This document shows, piece after piece, positions 42,998-51,164 of a DNA stretch of 64,000 bases (its first letter is position 1; every line of letters begins with the position of its first letter). The position numbers were made by a program, and so were the translations under genes. The DNA lies in assembly GCF_003751225.1 (NCBI RefSeq), contig NZ_RJKE01000001.1:5704001-5768000 (forward strand). Direction: 5' to 3'. The stretch is from Actinocorallia herbida. GTDB lineage: Bacteria; Actinomycetota; Actinomycetes; Streptosporangiales; Streptosporangiaceae. The notes below the pieces were generated by a model, which was not told the DNA's origin, ran no database searches, and saw only the letters and a list, made by a program, of their open reading frames with translations.

Positions 42998-43510
42998 CTA
43001 GCTCGGGATCCAGACCATCTTCTGCGAGTTGATCCAGACGCCGGGCGCCGGGTACCGCGTCAGGTTGGCGAACTCGGTCGCGGCGTAGGGCGGGTTCCGC
43101 TGGGCGAGGCCGATGCGCCAAGAGGTGTCGTAGAGCCACGTGCTGCTGGCCCCGTCGAGCTTCAGGGCGGTCTGGTACCGGCTGTAGAGGCCGTTGAAGC
43201 TCTGGCGCCAGATGAGGTCGAGCTTGCCCTTGGGCGCGCCGCTCCCGGTGCCGCCGTAAGTGATGTTGATCTTCATCTCGTGAGCGAACCGGGTGGTCTT
43301 CACGTAGCAGGACTTCTGCGTCTCGCACCAGGTGTCGTAGTTCCGCGCCCTGCGCTCGGTGTCGACGACGACGCGGTTCTCCGTGCCGTCCGACACGTAC
43401 TCCTCGCCCACGTCATCGGGGTCGGGCGAACCGGGCGTGTCCACCTCCGGGACGTAGGGCTCGGGCGTCGCCTCCGGGTCGGTGAGGTCGACGACCAGCC
43501 ACTCGGCGCG
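42998..43510 (-). pseudogene. 5'-truncated gene for a possibly secreted protein
   Basis: The frame runs from about 43510, where it meets transposon DNA, to 42998. It reads EWLVVDLTDPEATPEPYVPE and then YDTWCETQKSCYVKTTRFAH, ending GVWINSQKMVWIPS. There is no plausible start at the 5' end, and the composition (Thr, Trp, Cys pair) suggests an exported protein that has lost its signal peptide. A GTG at 43444 could give a 148-residue product, but lies inside a continuous coding run. I do not recognise the family. Confidence 0.55.
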
Positions 43511-43760
43511 AACGGGGCGTCACCTGGCTCAACATGATCAACGACCAGGGTGCCGGGCTGGGTGGGAAGGTCGTCACCGGCACCGTCCGCGACTCCCTGC
43601 ACATGATCGACGTCTCCTTTCGGCGCGACGGCGGCACCCGACCCGAGGTCCTGGTCACCGACACCGGCTCCTACTCCGACATCGTGTTCGGCCTGGTCCA
43701 CCTGCTCGGGATGCGCTACCAGCCCGCCCTGGCCGATATCCCCGGGCGGCGGTCTATGAC
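43505..43760 (+). pseudogene. Tn3-family transposase internal fragment
   Basis: About 85 residues correspond to the central part of a Tn3-type transposase: DSLHMIDVSFRRDGGTRPEV, then LVTDTGSYSDIVFGLVHLLG and MRYQPALADIPGRR, including the conserved TDTGSYSD with a catalytic Asp. Both ends are missing. It adjoins the truncated secreted-protein gene, which suggests an insertion followed by deletion. Confidence 0.75.
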
Positions 43761-43912
43761 CAGCTCCTTGAACACGCTCGACCGGCCGGCGAGCGTCCTG
43801 CCCAGGAAGGAAGCCCATGACCGGTACTCGTCCCCGCGGCATGACCGAGCAAGGGTTCACTCCGCGCAGGCCCAGGTGGTCCGCTGTACCCCTCGGCCGA
43901 CCCCGGAACGCC

Positions 43913-43954
43913 CGGTCACGTCAAGAGCCCCCATCAAGCTCCTTGACGTGACCG
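43913..43954 (+). terminator. Hairpin, possible terminator or transposon scar
   Basis: CGGTCACGTCAAG and CTTGACGTGACCG are exact 13-base complements with a 16-base loop. It lies in the otherwise empty 43761-44045 stretch, downstream of the minus-strand sigma factor and after the Tn3 remnant. Confidence 0.4.
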
Positions 43955-44045
43955 GCCGTTCCCTTGCTGCCCAAGCCCCGACCACGCCGCCGCTTCTCCC
44001 CCGGCTCCGCCCGACGGAGCGGTCGGCGGAGCTTTCGCTTCGTGC

Positions 44046-44966
44046 TCAGCGGCTCACCGCGGTCTCCCGGTCGATACGCGACAGCTTCTCGGGATTGCGC
44101 ACGGCGTAGAGACCCGTGATGAGGCCGTCGTCGATGCGTACCGCCATGACGGTGTCGATCTCGCCGCCCCGTCGGAGGACGAGCGCCGGGTAGCCGTTGA
44201 CCTGGGCGGGCTGCAGCACCATCTGGGTGTCGATCCTGCCCAGCACATCGGCCACCCTGTCGGCGCCGATGACCGGAGCCAGCGCGGCCTGCACGACCCC
44301 GCCGCCGTCGGTGAGCAGGACGATGTCCGGCGCGATCATGTCGAGCAGGCGCTGCAGATCACCTGTTTCGATCGCCCGCTGGAACGCGGTGAGCGCGTCG
44401 CGGGTCTCGTCCGGGGAGACGACGGCGCGGGGCCGGCGCGCCGCGACGTGGGCCCGTGCCCGGTGTGCGATCTGGCGGACGGCGGACGGGGTCTTGTCGA
44501 CGGCTTCGGCTATCTCCTCGTAGGAGATGTCGAAGACCTCGCGCAGGACGAACACCGCCCGTTCGGTCGGCGCGAGTGTCTCGAGGACCAGCAGCATCGC
44601 CATCGAGACGCTGTCGGCCAGTTCGACGTCCTCGGCCACGTCGGGCGCGGTCAGCAGCGGTTCCGGCAGCCAGGGGCCGACATAGGACTCCTTGCGGCGG
44701 CGAAGCGTCCGCAGCCTGATGAGCGCCTGGCGCGTGGTGATCCGGACCAGGTAGGCGCGCTGCTCCCGCACGGTGCCGAGGTCGACGTCGGCCCAGCGAA
44801 GCCAGGTCTCCTGCAGGACGTCCTCGGCGTCGGCCGCCGAGCCGAGCATCTCGTAGGCGACGGTGAACAGCAGATTGCGGTGGGCGACGAACGTCTCGGT
44901 GGCGGAGTCCACGCGGCCGTCCCGGGCGAGGCGCTCCTCGGTGGTTCGCTCGCTGCACTCGCTCAT
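44046..44966 (-). CDS. ECF41-type sigma factor with SnoaL-like C-terminus
   Basis: A 306-residue sigma factor. Region 2 is FVAHRNLLFTVAYEMLGSAA, then DAEDVLQETWLRWADVD. Region 4 is LAPTERAVFVLREVFDISYE, then EIAEAVDKTPSAVRQIAHRA. A C-terminal NTF2/SnoaL-like domain follows and ends with ITGLYAVRNPEKLSRID; the NPxKL motif is the hallmark of ECF41. In this group the C-terminal domain controls activity in place of an anti-sigma factor, and the genomic partner is usually a carboxymuconolactone decarboxylase or oxidoreductase, as here. The ATG at 44966 has AGGAGCGGGG before it. A matching promoter lies upstream, so it is likely autoregulated. Confidence 0.9.
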   Translation of the reverse strand: MSECSERTTEERLARDGRVDSATETFVAHRNLLFTVAYEMLGSAADAEDVLQETWLRWADVDLGTVREQRAYLVRITTRQALIRLRTLRRRKESYVGPWLPEPLLTAPDVAEDVELADSVSMAMLLVLETLAPTERAVFVLREVFDISYEEIAEAVDKTPSAVRQIAHRARAHVAARRPRAVVSPDETRDALTAFQRAIETGDLQRLLDMIAPDIVLLTDGGGVVQAALAPVIGADRVADVLGRIDTQMVLQPAQVNGYPALVLRRGGEIDTVMAVRIDDGLITGLYAVRNPEKLSRIDRETAVSR

Positions 44967-45008
44967 TCCCCGCTCCTGCCTGTTCGCTCTCGTCCGTGTC
45001 ACACACAA

Positions 45009-45035
45009 GATGCCGCCCCGCCCCGCCTTGTGACA
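45009..45035 (-). promoter_or_regulatory. ECF41-type promoter of the sigma gene
   Basis: On the minus strand TGTCACA (45035-45029), 16 bases, then CATC (45012-45009). TGTCACA is the known ECF41 -35 element; the -10 is one base from the published CGTC form. The same layout occurs before the partner gene. Confidence 0.6.
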
Positions 45036-45069
45036 CCCGACGCCGGTGGCCTACGTCACATCGCCGCCC

Positions 45070-45096
45070 TGTCACATGAACCGGAGGACCGGCATC
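45070..45096 (+). promoter_or_regulatory. ECF41-type promoter of the partner gene
   Basis: TGTCACA (45070-45076), 16 bases, then CATC (45093-45096), identical in elements and spacing to the promoter before the sigma gene. Expected transcription starts about 60 bases upstream of the carboxymuconolactone-decarboxylase-family gene. Confidence 0.65.
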
Positions 45097-45163
45097 TGGT
45101 GGTCGTCAGGACGCCGCGCGGACGATCCGCGCGGCGCACAACCGCACCCGTGAGGACGCGATC

Positions 45164-45649
45164 ATGGAACCCCGTGCCAACCTGTTCGACACCGAGATCG
45201 GCGCCAAGATCGGCAAGCGGATCTATGCCGTCAGCCTGGTGATCCAGGAGTCGCCGCTGCCCAAGGCGACGCAGGAGCTGGTGCAGCTGCGCGCCAGCCA
45301 GATCAACGGCTGCGGCTTCTGCGCCGACATCCACGCCAAGGACGCCTCGGCTCGCGGCGAAACCCAGACCCGGCTCGGCCTGGTCGCCACCTGGCGTCAC
45401 TCCACCGTGTTCACCGAGGCCGAGCGGGCGGCGCTGGCGCTCACCGAGGAGGGCACCCGGATCACCGACGCCTACCAGGGCGTGTCCGACGAGACCTGGG
45501 CCCAGGTGCGCAAGCACTACGACGAGGACCAGACCATCGCGCTGGTCTCCCTGGTCGCGATGATCAACGCGACCAACCGCCTCGGCGTGATCCTGAACAA
45601 CCAGGGCGGTTCCTACGAGCCCGGAGCCCTCGCCGACGTCGCGAGCTGA
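45164..45649 (+). CDS. Carboxymuconolactone-decarboxylase/AhpD-family protein
   Basis: A 161-residue helical protein. ELVQLRASQINGCGFCADIH contains the CxxC redox pair of AhpD-like peroxidases (here CGFC), followed by LVSLVAMINATNRLGVIL. It is the usual target of ECF41 sigma factors and lies divergent from one, with the cognate promoter upstream. It probably acts in defence against peroxides or related electrophiles. ATG at 45164. Confidence 0.9.
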   Translation: MEPRANLFDTEIGAKIGKRIYAVSLVIQESPLPKATQELVQLRASQINGCGFCADIHAKDASARGETQTRLGLVATWRHSTVFTEAERAALALTEEGTRITDAYQGVSDETWAQVRKHYDEDQTIALVSLVAMINATNRLGVILNNQGGSYEPGALADVAS

Positions 45650-45765
45650 CCGCCGGACGCATGGCGGGCCCGGCCCAGGGCCATTCGATCCTGGGCCGGG
45701 CCGCGCACACGCGAGTCGCCCCCACACGACCGGAATCCGCCGTACTCCTGCGAGGAGAAGGTTTC

Positions 45766-46188
45766 ATGAACCTCGCTCTATGGATCGTCGCCGGGCTCCT
45801 CGCTGACGCCTATCTGCTCGGCGGCGGCTACAAGGTGATCACGTCGAAGGAGAAGATCGCTGCCGCCGGCACACCACCGGTGTACGTGGGCTTCGGCAGC
45901 ATGCCCATACGCGATCCCGAGGACGTCGCCCGGATCGCCAGCGAGGCAATCCGCGCGCAGGACCGCCGCGCAGTCGTCTCCCGCGGCTGGGCCGACCTGG
46001 CCCTGATCGACGACCAGGGCGACTGCTTCGTCGCCTGCGAGGCCGACCATCAGGCACTGTTCCGCCGGGCGGCCGCCGTCGTGCACCGCCCTCCAGATCA
46101 CCGGCCGGTGAACCGAACGGGGCGCGCCCGGCCCGCCCGGCGTGCGGTCGGGCCGGAGGCGCTGTTGTGGTGGGTCAGACGCAGTTGA
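45766..46188 (+). pseudogene. Chimeric ORF: DoxX N-terminus fused to glycosyltransferase fragment
   Basis: The first 35 residues (LALWIVAGLLADAYLLGGGY, then KVITSKEKIAAAG) are the start of a DoxX-like membrane protein. The frame then continues in PPVYVGFGSMPIRDPEDVAR and GDCFVACEADHQALFRRAAA, which belong to the nucleotide-sugar-binding half of a GT1/GT28 sterol-type glycosyltransferase. The next motif (HHGGAGT) is replaced by unrelated residues. A deletion has fused two genes in frame and a second event removed the glycosyltransferase end. The start and its AGGAG site are intact, so a 140-residue protein might be made but is unlikely to work. Confidence 0.7.
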
Positions 46189-47029
46189 CGATGAGGCCGG
46201 TCAGGACGGTGCAGGTCCAGCTGGCGGTGTTGTTGCTCGGGTCGGTGTCGCCGGTGGTGTCGAAGGTCAGGGTGACGGTGTATGTCCCCAGCGCGAGGAG
46301 GTTGACGGTCCGGGAGAAGGGGCTCTGGGCTAGACCCCCGACCGGAACGTCGTTCACGGGACAGGTCTCGTTGTCGGCTCCGCCGGTGCAGCCGGGGCCG
46401 ATGGCGGAGGTGAGGAGCCCGGAGGGGCTGACGGTCTTGGTTTCGGTGACGTTGGTGGCGGTGCCGGTGCCGATGTTGAACGCCCACGCGTTGAAGGTCA
46501 GGACCTGGGTGAGGGCGTTGTAGCCCGAGCTGATCTTGACGACGTTCAGGTCGGGGGCGGCGGGGGTGACGGTGATGACGGGGCCGTTGACGGCTCCGGT
46601 GGTGGAGCCGCCGGAGGTGTAGAACTGGGCGCGGCTGGTGAACGTCCCGGCGGCGGTGCCGGATTCGACGGTGACGGTCAGGTCGTAGCTGAACGCCTGC
46701 CCGTTCGTCAGGTTCGGCAGGGCCAGCCGGTCGACCGACCCGACCTCGGTCGCGGAGGTGACGCCACCGCCGAAGGAGGAAATGGACGTGAAGGACGGCA
46801 GCGACCCGGTGGTGCCGCCGGTGCCCCCGGTGGCGGAGACGTCGATGCGGGCGCCGGAGTAGTTGCCGTTGGAGGTCCCGCTGATGGTGATCGTGGTCGT
46901 CGTTCCCGCGACGACGGTGGTCGGGCTCGCGGTCACGGTCAGGGTCGGATGGGCGGAGGCCGGGGCGGCGATCGCCACGATCAGACCGCTGGCCAGCGCG
47001 AGCGTCGACAGCAGGGAACGCAGACGCAT
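46175..47029 (-). CDS. Secreted protein with Ig-like domains
   Basis: A 284-residue exported protein. The signal peptide LLSTLALASGLIVAIAAPAS, cut near ASA, is followed by two beta-rich domains: TLTVTASPTTVVAGTTTTIT and a DUF11/CARDB-like domain ending LTFDTTGDTDPSNNTASWTC. Four cysteines near the C-terminus could form two disulfides. It probably lies on the cell surface or in the medium; no enzyme motif is visible. The start ATG has AAAGGAG before it. Its 3' end overlaps the chimeric ORF on the other strand by 14 bases, consistent with that ORF being non-functional. Confidence 0.8.
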   Translation of the reverse strand: MRLRSLLSTLALASGLIVAIAAPASAHPTLTVTASPTTVVAGTTTTITISGTSNGNYSGARIDVSATGGTGGTTGSLPSFTSISSFGGGVTSATEVGSVDRLALPNLTNGQAFSYDLTVTVESGTAAGTFTSRAQFYTSGGSTTGAVNGPVITVTPAAPDLNVVKISSGYNALTQVLTFNAWAFNIGTGTATNVTETKTVSPSGLLTSAIGPGCTGGADNETCPVNDVPVGGLAQSPFSRTVNLLALGTYTVTLTFDTTGDTDPSNNTASWTCTVLTGLIVNCV

Positions 47030-47192
47030 CAGGACTCCTTTTCTCCCCGGAGCGCGGACGGTCCGCGGACCGGGATGCCGCGGGCGGTGATGGACCGGCC
47101 CGCAGAACCGCAAGGCCGGCTCCTCGTGTCACCGGCCGGAGCGTGCTCCGCGATGCGGTGCCCGCTCGATTCCTCGCTTCGGTCGCTTCGGT

Positions 47193-47417
47193 TCACAGGC
47201 CGGTGATCTGGACGGCGATGGTGCCGTCCTGGACGGTGAGGCCTCCTGGCATCAGGCATTGGAGGGGGTTGGCGAGGGGGTAGATCCAGGTGATGACGGC
47301 GGTGGCGCCGGTGAACTCGCCCGCGGTGACGGTGCCGACGGCGGTGTTCTGCAGCAGCGCCGCGGCCGGCGACCGCAACCTGTGCCTTTCGCGGGACGAG
47401 AGCGGGATGGGGGACAC
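47193..47417 (-). CDS. Small hypothetical protein, possibly a fragment
   Basis: A 74-residue frame ending AVITWIYPLANPLQCLMPGG and then LTVQDGTIAVQITGL. The C-terminal 55 residues look like a beta-rich exported domain, but the first 20 residues look random and there is no signal peptide. I think it is the end of a secreted protein whose front has been lost. It lies 160 bases upstream of the secreted Ig-like protein and might have been part of the same unit. Confidence 0.35.
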   Translation of the reverse strand: MSPIPLSSRERHRLRSPAAALLQNTAVGTVTAGEFTGATAVITWIYPLANPLQCLMPGGLTVQDGTIAVQITGL

Positions 47418-47575
47418 GAGGGGTCTTCTCCGGTCTGTCCTGTCGCTGGGCCGTGCCCGACGGGCCCGCGCCCCTGACGATCATGGAAGCAGAATGAAAT
47501 TCTCACGCCCCGGGCCACTTGAACAGCAGCACACCAGCCATACCTCCCTTACCCGGGCCTCAACGGATCGGTGCC

Positions 47576-48796
47576 TCAGGAGTAGAGGTCGGAGATCCCG
47601 ACAGGGATCGGTGTTTCCGGGGGATCGACGAGATCGTCGGCGAAGCCGGCGCCGCTGTAGCAAACCAGCTTGGTGCCAGTGGTGTCGTAGCCGCGTTCAG
47701 CGAGGAGGTCGCGGGCACGGGCAAGGCGCGCGACATCGGATGCTCCCATCACCTTGCCCCACTTCGCCTCACCGATGGACAGGACCCTCCTGCGCTCCCC
47801 CGGGTCGGCCTGGGCGAGGACGACGACGTCGAGTTCCAGCTTCGCCCGCGTCTTGTGGTCGGTGAGGACGCCCGAGCCCACCTCCGCCGGCAGATCTCCC
47901 CAGAGTTCTGTGGCGCGGTCGGTGACGGCGAACTGTCGGCAGAGCTCCTCGAAGTGCGGGCCCATCACCTGCGAGGCGAAGCGGGCTTTGGCCGCGCTCC
48001 ACACGAGACCCGCGCGGCCGCTCTCCAGCAAGCCCCATTGGGGGCGCATGACCACCTGATAGAACGTGATCAAGGGCTCGGCGATGCGGTAGTGGGACTT
48101 CCCGGAGTGGAAGAGATCCGGGTCGCGGCGCAGCAGCCCGCAGTCCTCCAGCACGGTGAGCGGGTGGCCGATGTCGGTGCTCTTGCGCCCGATGTAATCC
48201 GCGATCCCGCCCCGGGACGAGCGACCGTGGGCGACGGCCGACAGCACCGAGTGGAACAGACCGGGATCACGCGCCTCGGTCTCCTCGTCCAGCAGATACC
48301 GGGCCTCACGGAACAACGGTGTTCCCGGATCCGGGACGGTCCGCAGCACCCAGTCATCGAAATCCGGGAGGCCTTCCGGCGCGTCGTCATTCACGAAGCG
48401 CCGGTAAGCCGGAGTGCCGCCCACGACGGCATGCAACCGAACGGCCAGAGCCGGATCCGCCGCTCCCCAGAACCCGGCGGCCATCTGGTCATCGAACGGC
48501 CGGACCACCAGCTCGAGATTCGCGCGTCCCCTCAACGGCGCGGCCCCGGCCAGCAGACGGCCCACCACCGACATCGCCGAACCGCACAGCATCAGCGACT
48601 CGGTCTCGGTCGCCTCGGTCGCCCCGAAGTAGAACCCGCCCGCCTCCCGCGCCAGCGCCTCCAGCAGGAACGTCTTGCCCATCCGCCGCCGCCCGCTCAC
48701 CACCGCCAACTGCGGCCGATCGCTCCTCCGCTCCACGAACGCCGTCAGATGCCGCCACTCGAAGTCCCGGTCGAACACCTGCCCCGGCTTGATCAC
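47576..48796 (-). CDS. AAA ATPase (DUF234 type) with in-frame loss of Walker B region
   Basis: A 406-residue protein of the STAND-like archaeal/actinobacterial ATPase family. Walker A is VVSGRRRMGKTFLLEALARE. Directly after GFYFGATEATETE the sequence continues with LMLCGSAMSVVGRLLAG, although relatives carry about 80 residues between these points, including Walker B (IDEFPYL). The rest is complete: HAVVGGTPAYRR, a winged-helix region (GGIADYIGRKSTDI) and a C-terminal PD-(D/E)xK-like nuclease domain (KLELDVVVL, then LSIGEAKWGKVMG). Without Walker B it should bind ATP weakly and not hydrolyse it. The deletion is in frame, so the protein is still made, either as a variant or as an early pseudogene. 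Confidence 0.8.
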   Translation of the reverse strand: MIKPGQVFDRDFEWRHLTAFVERRSDRPQLAVVSGRRRMGKTFLLEALAREAGGFYFGATEATETESLMLCGSAMSVVGRLLAGAAPLRGRANLELVVRPFDDQMAAGFWGAADPALAVRLHAVVGGTPAYRRFVNDDAPEGLPDFDDWVLRTVPDPGTPLFREARYLLDEETEARDPGLFHSVLSAVAHGRSSRGGIADYIGRKSTDIGHPLTVLEDCGLLRRDPDLFHSGKSHYRIAEPLITFYQVVMRPQWGLLESGRAGLVWSAAKARFASQVMGPHFEELCRQFAVTDRATELWGDLPAEVGSGVLTDHKTRAKLELDVVVLAQADPGERRRVLSIGEAKWGKVMGASDVARLARARDLLAERGYDTTGTKLVCYSGAGFADDLVDPPETPIPVGISDLYS

Positions 48797-48910
48797 CCCC
48801 GAGATAGAGCCACAGTCCTTATAACCATAGACCTAAGGAATCCTGAGCCAGGGCGCTCAGCAGCCGACGCGAACGTCCTCCTCAAGAACGTTCGCAACCA
48901 CCGATAGAAC

Positions 48911-49552
48911 TCAAGGGGTCCAGACCGTTCTGTTCATCGACGCCGTCCAGTTCGAAACCACCGCCCGCCCGCCGAGCCCGATCTCCGCACCAGCGAGTCC
49001 GTGAAACCGCGGGAACATCTTTCGTGCCGTACACCGAACCGTCCGACTTCGCCGTGGGGCCGGCGTCGTGATCGCCCTGTCGTCCGGGCTGTTCTCCGGA
49101 TGGCTCGCGATGGAATCGGCGTCGGCCCGGAGGCTGTCGTGCGAGAGCCGGACGGGCTTGGGCGATCCCGTCGAACCCGATGTGCTGAGCAGCAGGGCGA
49201 GTTCCGGATGAAGATCATGCCGTCCTTCCGCGCGCCGGTGCACGGTCGTGCCGTCGCCGGGCACGAGGACGTCGGGGTCGTGGATCTCGCCGAGCGCCTC
49301 GGCGTGCGTTACCCCGCCGATCAGTACCGGATGCCCGCCCGCGAGCGCCGCGAGGTACCACACGGCGGTCTCGACGACGTTGGTGCCGCTGAGCAGGACG
49401 AGCCGCCGCCCCGCCCGAAGTCCTACCTCCTCGACCCGGGCCGCGAGATCGCGATACGTGAGGGTCTCGTCTGCCATGACCAGCGCGGTCCGGCCGCCGA
49501 AATGGCATGATCTTGCCGGAGATCTTCTCCGGAGCCCGAGGAGGCCGAACAT
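48911..49552 (-). pseudogene. AMP-dependent synthetase/ligase, C-terminally truncated
   Basis: The first 150 residues match the N-terminus of acyl-CoA synthetase/AMP-ligase enzymes: ALVMADETLTYRDLAARVEE and the P-loop LLLSTSGSTGSPKPVRLSHD. After DDRAITT similarity stops and about 60 unrelated residues follow; the usual enzyme has over 400 residues. The catalytic core is therefore missing. The start codon region overlaps head-to-head with the kinase ATG at 49551. Confidence 0.75.
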
Positions 49553-51164
49553 GTCGGGGATGGCACAGGGAGTCGCTCTCGTCGGGCGCTACCAGCTCGA
49601 CGCGCTGGTCGGTGAGGGCGGGATGGGCGAGGTCTGGCGGGCCACCGACCTGCGGCTCCGCCGCACCGTCGCGGTCAAAGTGCTCGCCAGGGAGCGCGCG
49701 TCCGACACCGCCGCCCGGCGGCGGTTCGAGCGGGAGGCCGCCGCCGCCGCGCCGCTGCGCCACCGCGGCGTCGCCCTCGTCTTCGACAGCGGCTTCGACG
49801 AGACGACCCGGCAGCTGTTCATCGTCATGGAGTTCCTCGAAGGCGAGGACCTCCAGAGCATCCTCGACGGGCACCCGGACGGTCTCCCGCCCGAGATCGT
49901 GCGGGACTACGGCGCCCAGCTCGCCGACGCCCTGGGCGCCGCCCACGAGATCGGCGTCGTCCACCGCGACATCAAGCCCGCCAACGTCATGGTCCACCGC
50001 GACGGCGACCTCAAGATCTGCGACTTCGGCGTCGCCCGCCTCGCCGCCCACACCGGCACGCTCACCCAGGGCGCCATAGGCACCCCCTCGTACATGGCCC
50101 CCGAACAGCTCAGCAGCGACCCCGTAGACGGCCGCGCCGACCTGTACGCCCTGGGCTGCCTCCTGTACGCCCTCGCATCCGGCCGCCCGCCTTTCGTCGC
50201 GGACTCGGTGCCCGCCATGCTGTACAAGCACCTGAACGCGGTACCGCAACCGCTCACCGAGGTCATCCCCGGTTTCCCCGCCGACCTCTCAGCGCACATC
50301 GCCCAGTTGCTCGCCAAGGACCCGGCGGACCGGCCGCACTCGGGCCGGCTGCTGGCCGGGACACTGCTCGGCCGGGCCGCCCGCAACACCGTGCCCACCG
50401 GACGGTCCGCCGCCCCGCGCTCCGACCCGACGCTTCCGTCGCGCCGCAAGCGCTCGCGATCCGGGATCGCGGCGGCCGTCTCGGCCGCGGTGGCCGTCGC
50501 CACAGTCGCCACCTTGGGCTACGCGCTCGCCACCGACGGCGCAGACAAGACCGGCACTACGGGAGCTCCCCCCGCCGCCGGCCCCGGCACCCCGACCCCC
50601 ACCGGCCCGGCCCTGCCGCCGGGCGTCCCGGAGGGGTGGACCGCCCACGCCCCGGCCACCTACCAGGCGCCCGACTACTGCCGCACGTCCGGTGCCTCCG
50701 CTTCCTCCTACCTCCTCGACGCCGCCCTCAAGCCCGGCTCCGATACCTCCTGCGCCATCTCCAAGGACCAATACGACGACGTGGCCGTGAGCACCACCGT
50801 CACCCTCACCGGCACCCGGTGCGCCTCCTTCGTCCTGCGCCGCAGCGAACCCTTCTCCTACGAGTTCGTGATCTGCGGCGACGGCGGCGGCTTCGCCCGC
50901 AAGTGGACCGACAAGGGACATGATGTCCTCACCTCCAGGAAGTCCCGCTCCGTCGCCGTCCCCGCGAAATCGGTCCTCACCGCAGTCGCCGACTCCGCGT
51001 CGCTCACCCTCTACCTGAACGGCGTCCCCTTCCACCAAGCCACCGACCGGGAGATCAAGGCGGGTGGCATCGCCCTGGGCTCCTCCGTCCTGACCGCCCA
51101 CCCCGCCGGTACCCTCCGATTCACCAAGCTGACGGTCTGGACACCACGAACGGACTCCCCATGA
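49551..51164 (+). CDS. Transmembrane Ser/Thr protein kinase (PknB type)
   Basis: A 537-residue receptor-like kinase. The glycine loop GEGGMGEVW, VAVKVL (ATP-binding Lys), HRDIKPANV (catalytic loop), ICDFGVARL (DFG) and YMAPEQL are all intact, so it should be active. A basic linker (SRRKRSRSG) leads to one transmembrane helix (AAAVSAAVAVATVATLGYAL). A Pro/Thr-rich stalk and an outer domain of about 180 residues with four cysteines follow. The ATG at 49551 has GAGGAGG before it. Its stop overlaps the start of an exported dioxygenase-like lipoprotein, so the two are made together; the outer domain may sense something linked to it. Confidence 0.93.
   Translation: MSGMAQGVALVGRYQLDALVGEGGMGEVWRATDLRLRRTVAVKVLARERASDTAARRRFEREAAAAAPLRHRGVALVFDSGFDETTRQLFIVMEFLEGEDLQSILDGHPDGLPPEIVRDYGAQLADALGAAHEIGVVHRDIKPANVMVHRDGDLKICDFGVARLAAHTGTLTQGAIGTPSYMAPEQLSSDPVDGRADLYALGCLLYALASGRPPFVADSVPAMLYKHLNAVPQPLTEVIPGFPADLSAHIAQLLAKDPADRPHSGRLLAGTLLGRAARNTVPTGRSAAPRSDPTLPSRRKRSRSGIAAAVSAAVAVATVATLGYALATDGADKTGTTGAPPAAGPGTPTPTGPALPPGVPEGWTAHAPATYQAPDYCRTSGASASSYLLDAALKPGSDTSCAISKDQYDDVAVSTTVTLTGTRCASFVLRRSEPFSYEFVICGDGGGFARKWTDKGHDVLTSRKSRSVAVPAKSVLTAVADSASLTLYLNGVPFHQATDREIKAGGIALGSSVLTAHPAGTLRFTKLTVWTPRTDSP

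Noticed and set aside
43444-43444. GTG at 43444 as true start of a 148-residue protein
   Set aside because: Coding character continues upstream to 43510 without a break, so it is an internal codon of a truncated gene.
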